This document shows, piece by piece, positions 1-9,914 of a DNA stretch of 15,654 bases (positions are counted from its first letter, which is position 1; each line of letters begins with the position of its first letter). Made by a program: the position numbers and the translations under genes. The stretch covers positions 1 to 15,654 of the forward strand of contig JABYQS010000675.1 in assembly GCA_022592435.1 (NCBI GenBank), written 5' to 3'. This DNA comes from Cerioporus squamosus (taxonomy: Eukaryota > Basidiomycota > Agaricomycetes > Polyporales > Polyporaceae). The notes under the pieces are model-generated. The model was not told the origin of the DNA. It ran no database searches and saw only the letters and a program-made list of their open reading frames with translations.

Positions 1-3000
1 AAACGCGCGGGGAATTCGAGAGCAAAGGGAAACTATATGTACGTAGCTACCATCGCGATAAGTCCGCGATCGGGATGATAAGCAGTGCGCGGCGCGAGCG
101 CACCGGCTTGCCCGACGCTCGACGCCCGACGCACCGCGTGCCAGCCGAGCCGCCCATTGAAACTCGCCCAATAACGTCAATACCAGGGGATAGCCGAACC
201 AGAGTATTCCGCGGGCCCTTGCAGGTTGAAGACAGTAACGGACTGTCGCAGAGAAGATTCGAAGCGCAGCGAGTACTTACTTACCGACAACAGAGAAAAG
301 CTGGAGGCGCGGCACCGATGCCAATCCGACACTTTATGTCCGTTCCTCCCACAGATCGACCACCAAGCGGAAGGTGTACGCACCACGTTGAGCGATCGTC
401 ATGTGTATGCGTGGCTAACCACAAGCCGAATGGCCACCCTACGCCGACGTGGCACAGCCCAGAGGACTAATATGGCAGTGCGTCCACCAATTCCTCCCTT
501 CGCACCTGGCAGTAGACCAACGGGTACTCCCATTACAGAAGGTATGCTGACCTTCAACCCACACAGGCCTGATACTGCCAAATGAGAATCTGGACGCACC
601 TCAGGTCACCTGGCGGTTGCTTGACGGAACTTCGTATCGTGGACTCTGGGATTCTGTCGTGCCCCTTGTGCCATTGGTCAAAGGGAGACCCGCCAGGCTC
701 AGACGGCGTGCAATATGTTCACCGCAATGTCTCACCGCAGGATATAGTCGCTGCTCGCGCCGCCGTTTCATAAGGTTCGGATCCTCTTCATATGTGCACC
801 ATTCACTCTCTTTCTCACATCCTCGCACCGGTCCCGAGCACACTAGGACACTGTGTGACACACTTTAACAGAGAATCTACCGGTGGGAGCGGGAGGACCA
901 TCAAGACCTCACGTGGTACATCCTTGAAGTCCCGGGCCTCCCCGCTCGCAGAATTGCCTCCCCCACATCGACAACCCGGAACAGGAACCGCATTCCCCGC
1001 ACCATCTCACCAGTCACTATCTCCCCGCACGGCGATATCAAGCCCGCAGAATGAGGCAAACGCACCTCCCGGCGGTACACGCGGCTTCTCCAATACAATA
1101 TGCGGGCTCAGCGGACGTCCGCCCTTCGACGCTTCTCGCTCCCGCCGGTACCCATCCGCCATTCGTCCTGGTCAGATCGCACAGACAGGCCGACGGTCGC
1201 GCGAATGCTTGCAGAACGCGAGGCCTCAGTGCTTCCGGGGCTCTCCCTCGTCCTCGTGCGTGCGGACCAGCTATCGGGTCTGGTGACCGAGTAGAGGTAC
1301 GCACCAACCCCCGACGTCGTTCCTCCCGCCACCCGCACATGGCATTATATCGTGGCGGCCCGGGGAGCAACTCCTTCTGTCGTGGACGTCATTCGGACAG
1401 AGCAGAACGCAGAGACGCGACTTCCTGGCGGGGCTGGCTGGCAGATCTTGAGAGCTTGAGCTGCCTCCTCGGGGCTCGTGCCCACGTGCTGCAGCGTCAG
1501 ATGACTGCTCTCCGATACAGCAGGCGTACCTAGACGTCAACGTCCTCGTCCCGCCGCTTCCGCACGCTGTCCGGCACGTCGACGGTCGCCCGAGCCATCC
1601 GAGTGCTTTTGCTTTGTGCACTCCCGGGTCTGCTCTCCTTGGGCGGTGCAGCGTCGCAGTCTGGACAGCAACAGCAGAAGAGGTGCGTTTGATAGCAGTC
1701 GCTCAATGGCGAGCACGTTACTGACCTCTGGCGAATATTATCCGGTAACATCCAGCGTGACGACCCGGGATGGCGAGACCTCCTCCCATGCCCGCCCTTC
1801 CTCAGCAGGAAGCACTTCCGTCCACCGCAGGCTTCACCGACCGTTGAATGCTGGGATGCTCGCCATTCAAGTTCGCGCATCACGATCTGCGGGGGCGCAA
1901 ACCAACCACATGCGGCGTCGTCACCGCCGATACACATGAAGACACCCGCAGTTGAGATAGAGACATTTATCCGAGAATCAACACCGAGTGCGACTGAACT
2001 CTGTTCACAATCCCGTGCAGCCTCCACCGCGACTGAATCTCCTGTCAACGCGCCCTCTTCGCGCATACACGCAGCATATGGCGACTGATATGCGACTTGT
2101 CGCTCGCTCCCCAGGCTTTAGACACTCGTGACACTGCCAGTGGCTGGCACTTGCGCCGGGGCGTTTGTCTGTATTGATATTGTCACCGCCGCGCGTCGCA
2201 GTCTGCAGACATGGTACATTCCTGCGTCCCCAGCGGTCAGTTCCTCCCCATCCGCCCACACAGAGCAGTTCGTACCCCATCTAACTCACCCACCCCGCTT
2301 CTAGCACCGGGAGTCGAACGGGACGGCCGCTGCACCACATGTAGCGTACAACCACCCCGGGCGGCATATACCTCGGAGGGCGGGAGGCGCCGCATGACCT
2401 TCTTCGTCCGACCCGCACGCCTTCGACGCCTCGAGGACGTCATGCATCACCACCCCGCAGCCCGCACTTCGAGCTTTGAGCTTCGAGCTTCCGATGTCGG
2501 TCGCGCTGCATGCACACGCCAGATGGGCGTGGCTCCCCATGGCCACATGCCGCCGGTGTCGGATATATCGAAGGCGCGACGCACCCATCGCGCATCACTG
2601 ATCATGGATTCCTCGGGCACACGGACGAAGTGAGAGAGGCGGAGGGGGAAATGAAGATACATTACTGCTTCTAGTGCTAGACATTGCGCAACAATCGTAC
2701 TGGTACATTACTTACTCCCGCCGCGCGCGCGTCTACATATAGTCACACTCGCGGAGAGGAAGAGAGCCGATAGGTAACTGACGAACGGGCTACGGAGCAG
2801 TACGCGCACACCACATGAGACAGACAAGACGACGAGTCGAGTTCGTAAGTAGCTTCCAGTCCAGGGCTCGAGGGCCCGGGCTCCGCTGAGCCCACTTTGG
2901 GGGTTGGGGGGCGAGGGAGAAAACGGAACCGGCGACGCGCGCGGGAGAGAGACGAGAAAGGGTGATGATAGTCCATTGAGATGTCGACGTGCGGGTGCGA

Positions 3001-3066
3001 GAGGAGCTACAGGAAAGAGGAACGAAGGACGAGGACACTGGTGCGCGGCAGGGCGCACACGACGCC
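1..3066. other. Stretch without a supported gene (left end; 3' flank of PRE7)
   Basis: All six frames contain only short, overlapping, arginine/serine/proline-rich open frames without a recognisable domain, and no frame dominates. A few short pieces look slightly protein-like, for example minus-strand residues MARATVDVPDSVRKRRDED near 1535-1600, but no exon chain could be built around them. I found no transposase, reverse transcriptase, integrase or long terminal repeat. The last few hundred bases (about 2650-3066) should hold the 3' untranslated region of the minus-strand proteasome gene; no clear AATAAA-type signal was seen there. The stretch may be intergenic DNA or a decayed element. Confidence 0.5.
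2470..2490. repeat. Short tandem repeat, three 7-bp units
   Basis: Three consecutive copies of (c/t)GAGCTT lie end to end at 2470-2476, 2477-2483 and 2484-2490; the middle copy differs at its first base. It lies in gene-free sequence and no function is apparent. Confidence 0.7.
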
Positions 3067-4526
3067 TCAATCCTTCTTGAGCTCTCTCCGGAGGATGAAC
3101 ATGCGGTCGCCGTTTGGCTGTGCGCTGAGCTCCTGCACGCCGCGCATGGCTTCGATGCCTTGTGGACTCCGGCCCTTCGCGACAACGACGTAGATCTCGA
3201 GCCCATCGCCAACCTGTATGATGGCAAGGAGAATGTGATGAGCCACGATCCACGGAGGACGACAGAGAAGCCAGGACGCGACAAGAGAGATATCTTCGGA
3301 TGACAGGACGAAGCGCCGCGCTAGAACGCCGCGGAGGGAAGGGAGGAAAGGACGGAAGGGTGGGGCGGGAGAGAAGACGAACCTCGATGTGGCGCTCCGT
3401 TGCGCTCGTAAACGAGTCGATGACGATAGAGAGGACATCTGACAGCGGCAAGTGCGTCGGGTGCGTCGTGCCGGGCGCTGCTTTCTGGTTCTTGAAGTAT
3501 ATCTGTGGTGATGCGCGATAACGCGGCGGGTGCAAGTCGGGAAAGGGTCGGGTTAGTATTGAATGCGATAGCGGGATGTGCATATGTGTCGGGTACGAAC
3601 CTGGTTGTCCAGGAAGGGCTGGACGAGCGATTGGGCTGCGCCTGCGGCTCGGCAGGCTTCGCGCTCATATGATCCTACGGGATCAAAGGAGTAGACCGCG
3701 CCGGTACCTAGGTAGTGGGAGGTCGGTCAGCATGCTATCGCTTCAGCTGTTCGCAATATTCGGAAGATGTGGCATGAACAGGTTTCTCCATGCCAATCAG
3801 GCTGGGGGCGCTTACGGTACAGAGTACGCGCGTCGCCTCCCATATACAGGATACACGCGTCCCAGCGTGCATTGTGCTTCTCGAGCATGATGCACAGGAA
3901 GAAACCGGGAGAAGAATAGAAATCCACGCTTGCAACGCGCGTTGCAAGCAGGAGACGGGGGAAAAGGAGTGCTCGTGCAGGATCAGAAGAGCGTCACTCA
4001 CCATCCTCCTCAATGCCACCGAGGATGTTGTAGACATAGTAGGGGAAGAAGCGTTGCGCATAGAGCATCGTTTGGATCAGACGGGCGATGGCGCGGAGAG
4101 GCATGTCCTTTGCGTGCGCATGTCTGTACCACTGAGCGGGCCACAGGCATATTAGCATGCTGCCCAGCGCAGACGCGACGCGTCACCGATGGCGGGCACG
4201 CACCTCCAACCGCTGCTTCACTTTCTTGACAAACATGTTCCCGTCCGCGGCGAAGCCGTTGACCGCTAGGACTGCGCGGTCGGTTCTGGATGGGAGAGAA
4301 AGAGGGTTAGCGGATGATCGGCAAACATCCTAGGCTGGATGTGATCAACGCACAGTCGGAAGACCTTGGGTGCATAGCGGGTCTGGATGCTGTAGCCCTC
4401 GCTCTGTCTGGTGTCACCAGCGATGACTGTGAAGTCCGCACCAGCGATGGCCAGGATGGTGCCGCCGTTGTCGGTGTAGGGGTTGAACTGGCGCTGCTGG
4501 GGGTGTGCGAAGGAGCCGTCGGGCAT
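3067..4526 (-). CDS. PRE7: 20S proteasome subunit beta type-1 (beta-6, PRE7/PSMB1), six exons
   Basis: This is a non-catalytic beta subunit of the 20S proteasome core, one of seven subunits in each beta ring, acting in cytosol and nucleus. Exons on the minus strand are 4526-4354, 4285-4204, 4131-4002, 3707-3601, 3502-3383 and 3213-3067. All five introns are GT-AG, and the joined frame is open for 252 residues (yeast Pre7 is about 241). Diagnostic blocks are [20 protein letters not shown] near residue 13, [52 protein letters not shown] and [20 protein letters not shown]. Comparison with yeast suggests a short propeptide, with the mature chain starting near Q13. There is no catalytic Thr1, as expected for beta-6. 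The start ATG sits in a good context (gcccaccATG) next to the first conserved block. The gene is intact with no frameshift. Intron 3 (4001-3708, 294 nt) is far longer than the others. Confidence 0.96.
3928..3949. repeat. 22-bp perfect palindrome in PRE7 intron 3
   Basis: The two 11-bp arms, GCTTGCAACGC and its exact reverse complement, meet with no spacer. The flanking bases (c on the left, a on the right) do not pair, so the palindrome ends there. It lies in the longest intron of the proteasome gene, about 50-75 nt downstream of the 5' splice site in the transcript direction. In RNA it could form a small hairpin after a few central bases open; in DNA it could bind a dimeric protein. Its function is unknown. 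Confidence 0.9.
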
Positions 4527-4562
4527 GGTGGGCGAGTGGCGGTAGACGGCGTGGAGGATGTG

Positions 4563-4630
4563 CGGGACGGCGAGGACGACGAGCGAGGGGGAGACAGAGA
4601 GACGGGGAGGCGATGGACGGGTAGTATATA
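4563..4630 (-). promoter_or_regulatory. PRE7 core promoter: TATA-like box and pyrimidine tract
   Basis: On the minus strand a CTATATAC motif (TATATA at 4625-4630) lies about 100 nt upstream of the PRE7 ATG. It is followed by a long pyrimidine-rich run (purine-rich on the plus strand, about 4563-4618). A TATA-like element followed by a CT-rich stretch before the start codon is common in fungal promoters. The assignment rests on position and motif only. Confidence 0.45.
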
Positions 4631-7600
4631 GCAGAGGGCCGCGTCAGTTTCGGTCGCAGGACGCGCACCCACGGGCGCCTCCCGAGCGGAGTTGGAAGAT
4701 GGGGTAAAGCCGAGGTTTCTGCTTCTGCCTGCCTTCCTCCTCCCTCCTTCCGGGGCACAGGCACACTCTCCTTCTCTGATCCCACCCCTCCAGCACCCCG
4801 ACATTACTCCGCGCCGGAAGCTGCACACAACACAGCGAACACCCTCCCCGCACATCCCAACTCAGATCGTGTGCATACGGCGAAGAACGCGCTGCGACGC
4901 AAGGTCGGCCCTGGAGCTCAAATGACCGCTCTTCGACCAGCACAATTCGCCGGTGTCACCACTGGGAACGCTCCCATCTTCCCCTGCCGGCGCTCATGAT
5001 AGGCCTCTCTCGGAAGACGTCCATCGAACACTACTCAGTATCGATCCTCCGAACCCACCGCCATCTCGCAGCAACCAGCCTGACACATCTCCACGCCCTC
5101 GCCTTTCACACGCATCTCCCACCCCTGCTTCTCACGAACCGACCCCGGCTCACTACCACCGCGAACCGAAGCTATCGACGTCCCACTGCTCCCTGTCTAC
5201 TCGGATCCCGGCTGTTCCGCTCTCTGGGTGCCCGCAAGCCTCATCTCGACAAGCCTGAGACGGCGCTCCGCTTTTGCATCCGCATCGTTAGCCCCGCGCA
5301 GTTATCACGCCGGGATCACACCGCCGCTCGGCCGGACGACCGTGTCCCATTCAGTGGGCCATTCGTCATTTCAACCAGCATGGGGGTGCGTCCGGCCGTG
5401 GCTGCATCACTCACCAGTGCGGCCTTGCACAGCTCCCATAGTTTGCTCGCTCTATGAGAGACATGGTCGCCCAAGTGGGTAAGACCATACATACAAACAC
5501 AGATACACCCCGGACTGCATGGTATGCCTGGTCTGACCCACTTGGCCGCAAAGCCCTGGTGCTTCGCTTCGGTGGCGGTGCGCCCTCAACTCGGCATCCT
5601 TGAACACCGCCACCGCTATGGTAGAGTAGTACTCGAAGCTAGCGATTTGCGCCTTGCGCGCCTCAGCGAGCGTAGAACCGATGGTTATCTCCGTTGGGTG
5701 TGCGATGCCGAGTCCCCATGCCCATCTCCCCTGGCGTCACGGCGACCATGGCCAGGAACAGAACACCGCGCCGCCTGCCTGTCAGCCCTAGTACCTTTGT
5801 GCAGCTGTGAAGCCGATGGCCGCGGCGCAAAGGTGGCGACAGCGTGTACACACGGGACTAAGGTGAGCACGCCTCTCTCATGGTTGAAATTAAGCGTGGT
5901 ACCGCCTCTACCACGCTTGAACCTTGCGCTCCACCTTAAGACCTCTGGCAGCGTGAAGGGACCCAGGTACTGGAGATCTGCTTGAGCCTCCGCTCTGCAC
6001 CTCTGTAGGCTATATTCAGAGCATATACCTATCGGCCTCGTGAGTCGTTGGTTATATACGGCACAAGTCGTCTCTGTTCTCAACTAGGGTCGTTTGTCGG
6101 CCATTGCTTTGGCGTTAGCGGTCGAACCTTTGCATGAAAAACCTGAGTTGCGTCGCAAGGCGGTCGGACGCCGAGTACGGGAGTAGGGCGAGGCGCATAC
6201 AGGCAGCTAGTCTCGCTCTCCCAATACTTGTCGAGCCGAACTTGGACAGTTTCCGCTCGTATATGCGCATAACAAGCCAAGCACGAGGGTTCATTCCATT
6301 TGCTCTCCGGCATGGCTCCGTTCCTTCGGCCGGGGAGGCCTGCCGAGGTGTTTCCTCGGAGGATATATTCAATATGCTGGATTGTCGGGATCTTCAACCC
6401 TAGCTTGAGATTCCCCCATATATTCCCCGGGATGAGGTTGCCACATTCATCCAGCTCGATGCATGTTCCCCGTCGGTTGGATCTGCGCTCACGGCCGTCA
6501 ATCTAGGATATCGAGTTGACCATCTCGCTGCGATAGAGCATAGCAATCGCTGTGATAAATGCCATCTCCACCTTGCCTTATCCGCATCGATTCGCAGCAC
6601 ACAGACTGAGTTTGAGCCCATTCACAGGCATTGAGCAGACACGGGGTGCTTGGCCAACGGATGTTCGCGCGACGTCCGCACGGGACCAAATACGCACACA
6701 TTGCACTTCTCGTTCCTGAATGGTGAGCTGCGTATGTCAGCTCTCTGCAGTCACCCGTGCTCATCTCCGCGACCCAACTTCAATCTCTCAGAGGCGTCTG
6801 TGTGATCAGCATGCCCTTTGCGGCACGCGTTCCAAGGGGCGCCGTCGGCTTGTCGCCCTCGTGCGCTCTGTGTCGCTGTCCTCGAACCGTCAGTCCCACC
6901 GTGCCTCCGGGCTCTCTCGCGCTGCAGAGCATGGGAACCCCGAGGCGCGCTGCTATTCTCGTCGACGGTGTCTCAAGCAACGGTGTGCGCCCCGGCTGCG
7001 CGTGAATAGACTTGACAGCTGGTGTTCAGGCCAAGGTTCCCTCATTTCGGCCTCTCGGTGCCTCGCCCAAAGAAAGCTGCGCTGCCAGGGGCGCGAGCAC
7101 GAGCACGAAGGGCAGTGCGGTGCTCCGTCGAGGGAGAACGCGCGGTCACGTTCCCAATAGGAATCCACGACGCGGGCGTTCGCGAATCCCGCTCTATCCC
7201 GCAACGCCCCTCGCTCTGCAGGCGTGGCCTGTCAGTGGGCGACGTCGGGTTTTCCACGCTCGCACTATGCACACGCGAAGCGGGAAGCAGGAAGCGGCCG
7301 GCTATTCGTAACGTCACCTCTCCCCATTGGGCGGCGCGCATCCCCCTGGACGCGCGGACTCTGGAGTCTGCAGAAGGGGGGTTCGTGTTGCGTCTGCGCT
7401 GTGGGGAGGTGGTGCTGGCCAGAGCCTGGACTCGCGGGTGCGCTCAGCGCTGGCTGCCCCGAAGCTGGAGTCTAGGCTGGGGACTGTGCCACCCATACAG
7501 TGCATCGATCTCGCGTTTGCGCGGGGTGCGAAGGCCAGCTTCTTCGGGAGTCGTTCTGTTCTTGCATCGGCGTCAGTACGTAGAACCAGAACCGGGCGGG

Positions 7601-8022
7601 TTCGAAGGAGACACAGCTCGAGATAGCTCTCTTGCAAGTCCCCGTTGGCTTCGATTCCCGCGCGGCTCTGGGACTGTAGGCGGTAGAGCGCGTGTATGCT
7701 CGTCTCTGGGTTTCACTCCTGTCAACCATCGGCATTGAAGCTGCGATGTGTGGAGACAACCCCATCCCAAACTTGCCTCTCGGCCCGCGTCGATGCACAC
7801 CTCATCCTCAACCGACCTTCCTTGTCGTCAGTATGACGCTGAACATCCACCCTCTGTGGTGCTGTACGGGGAAGAAGTCTCTCGGATGCTCTTCATCGCG
7901 CACGGCTCGCGACTTCGTACGCAGTGCATGCCGCGTTGCGGGAAAACGACCGCCATCTGCATCCGACTCTCCGTCCGCCTTCTACTTTGCTCTCGAGGAC
8001 TCGAGGTCGCGTTCCCCGGCGG

Positions 8023-8093
8023 CTGGCCAGTGGCAGGACGTTCCCGCGTGCGGACAGGATTAGGGTCCCTTCTCGTCCTCCGACTGGCCAGTG
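8023..8093. repeat. Pair of 10-bp direct repeats CTGGCCAGTG, 61 bp apart
   Basis: Identical copies of CTGGCCAGTG occur at 8023-8032 and 8084-8093. The second copy overlaps a perfect 10-bp palindrome, ACTGGCCAGT, at 8083-8092. They lie in gene-free sequence. They may be chance or paired protein-binding sites. Confidence 0.4.
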
Positions 8094-8656
8094 CCACCGA
8101 GCGCGACGAGCATATGTCCCGGGCGCATACATATGTGCCGACGTCCAGCCCGGCGATCAATGGACCGCAGGCTATAGTAGGTGCAGCGCAACCCGTCATT
8201 CAGACGTATGTCTGCCACTGTGTGCTGCTAGGACACCGCTGGCTGGCATCCGTCAGCATTGTGGCAGCCCGACTTCACCTTCCCGAATGCGATTGATGGC
8301 CTTTGCGGGGCCTGGGCCTTCTTGCCATGTACGCATCCTCTTCTTCCATATAATTGCTGCAACAGCGCCACCGCATCTCCAGTCTCCGCCCTCGGACCCA
8401 GTCATTCTCGCTGGGCCGTCCGCGTCACCAAGGACCTCTTAAGTGCGAACCCCCGAACGCGGCGCTCCGACGCACTCGCAGGACGAGGCCCCGGGCTGTA
8501 TTGGAGTGCTGCTTAGGCGCGGCGGAAACCTCGGGCTTCTCATGCACGCCTCCCGCCGCCCGCCAGGTTTCTCCGTGTGTTCCTCACGCCTCGCGTCCAA
8601 CGGTCCATGCCTCGACGTTATCGTGCGCGCGAGCTTGAGTGGCGTTCGAGTGGACT

Positions 8657-8680
8657 TCTCTCTCTCTCTCTCTCTCTCTC
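8657..8680. repeat. Dinucleotide microsatellite (TC)12
   Basis: There are twelve uninterrupted TC units, followed by one more T at 8681. It is the only clear microsatellite in the window. It creates Ser-Leu repeats in overlapping open frames, which is one reason not to believe those frames. Confidence 0.95.
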
Positions 8681-9500
8681 TATCGGCGCGCTTGCGTCGC
8701 TGTTTCGCGCCTTCCCTTCTTGGAGCTTCAGCTTCGTCGTCCTTCGAATTCGTGGTGGTCGCTGCTGGGTGCTTCTCCCGACGCACATCGGAACCCTGGT
8801 GCTGAGAGACGTTGGCGCTGCGCGTCCGAACCCCCAAAATCCGTTCCCAGGCGGTCCCAGGGTGGCGCGGGTCGTTCTTGCAAGATGTGCGTGTGCATGG
8901 CCATGGCCCGTGGAGCCTGCACGCGTCGGGAGAGCGAGTGAGCACACGGTTGGCCTGCTCCGGTTTGGCGTGTACTCACCGTCTTTCGGGTGACGGTGCG
9001 CACTCCACTGTTCCAGCTTTCGAAGGCCTCTCCTGCCTTTCCATTTCGCATGCTGCAGGGGTGCTGCTGCGCCGTCCATGAGGAGCCCGGTCGCAAGTCT
9101 GGCTAAGGATGGCGCATTCCACGCTATCTGGTCGTCCATCAGGATGTGCGTTCCATCGAGTAAGTCATCCCTTGCGCAATCGAGGACCCCGACGGAGGCC
9201 ATTCCATCCCAGGACATATCGGTGGTGCTGTTTCTCCGAAGTGCTAGCACTGCGCGCAGGCGAGGCACTCCACGACGAGGAGCAGTTGATACGAACCACC
9301 CTCGGGCACGTTCGTCGATGCCATCCTCGTATCTTCTGTGTGGCACTGGTACGTATCTCGCTTACCTTTATCTCATCGACTATCTGCTGCTGCAGCTCCG
9401 TGATTGTGCTGATTTAGCTCCATCCATGCTGCAGATCCGCTCACCAAGCATGCGACTCGCGAGCTGCGGGTAAACGAGCGTGCCACCAATGGTGGTGAGA

Positions 9501-9516
9501 GGCGCCCGTGGGCGCC
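9501..9516. repeat. Short GC-rich inverted repeat (7-bp arms, 2-bp spacer)
   Basis: GGCGCCC at 9501-9507 and its reverse complement GGGCGCC at 9510-9516 flank the spacer GT. The arms are strong enough for a stable hairpin, but no T-run follows and a bacterial-type terminator makes no sense here. It falls between tentative splice signals in gene-free DNA. Confidence 0.6.
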
Positions 9517-9914
9517 CCGACGACTCTCCGCCTTGTCGACCAAAATGTCCAGGAATGGAATCGGCTTGCGAGACCGTGGAAGGGTTGGGACCATCATGAG
9601 TAAGTACTCTGTACATGTGTAGATATGTGCAGCGTAAGGACGATAATTCATGACAGTAGATGGCACGACGTCAGCGGTGCGGCTTTCATTTGCTGCGCAG
9701 GAACGCAAGTGTGAACGCGAATCTGGTGCCTTCAGCAGACATCGGGGATCCAACATCGATCTTCATTGGTTCCTGGGTACCTCTTACATCTGATCCCCGT
9801 GGACGAACCCCATCCCGGGCACAGGTGCGAGAAACCAGCCACTCTTACAGGCTGACGCGTATCTAGGAGGCCGACGACGAAGCACAGAGCACGCTCTCCT
9901 GTCAACTGCCCCAT

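Larger units (their letters stand above)
4527..9914. other. About 5.4 kb without a recognisable gene
   Basis: No open frame here matches a family I recognise. Frames of up to about 240 codons occur, but they overlap on several frames and are arginine/serine/proline-rich, as expected by chance in GC-rich DNA. The first 100 nt or so next to 4526 are the PRE7 promoter. Weak coding hints are: a plus-strand ATG at 4922 facing away from PRE7; a 95-codon minus-strand open frame without an ATG at 5736-5452; and a run of good plus-strand splice signals between 9160 and 9656. A (TC)12 tract and small inverted and direct repeats also occur. I found no transposon protein, terminal repeat, tRNA or rRNA. 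If coding errors are as common here as in the aldo-keto reductase, a real gene could be hidden. Confidence 0.45.

Noticed and set aside
1530..2066. 178-codon minus-strand open frame ending in a charged, protein-like tail
   Set aside because: Only the last 20 or so codons look coding; the rest is cysteine- and serine-rich with no domain, and no exon links could be made.
2290..2325. tRNA-like 3' segment on the minus strand (GTTCGACTCCCGGTGCTAG)
   Set aside because: It resembles a T-loop plus acceptor end, but the T-stem bases before TTCGACT (tcccg) do not pair with the CCCGG after it, and no matching 5' acceptor or D-arm is found upstream. It also lacks the TGG needed for a retrotransposon primer-binding site on the other strand.
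2708..3583. 291-codon minus-strand open frame overlapping the PRE7 3' half
   Set aside because: It reads correctly through PRE7 exon 5 but then runs on into intron 5 and, out of frame, through exon 6 and the 3' flank. The spliced model explains the conserved sequence better.
3708..4001. Intronic C/D-box snoRNA in PRE7 intron 3
   Set aside because: CTGA motifs occur, but no matching RTGATGA C box or terminal stem was found.
7022..7738. 238-codon plus-strand open frame
   Set aside because: It is arginine- and proline-rich with no domain, and other frames are open across the same bases. It looks like a chance frame in GC-rich DNA.
8618..9346. 242-codon minus-strand open frame, with a GTGAGT donor-like site near 8979
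   Set aside because: It runs through the (TC)12 repeat as an Arg/Glu tract, all frames near it are similarly open, and no family is recognised. The plus-strand splice signals in the same interval are at least as good.
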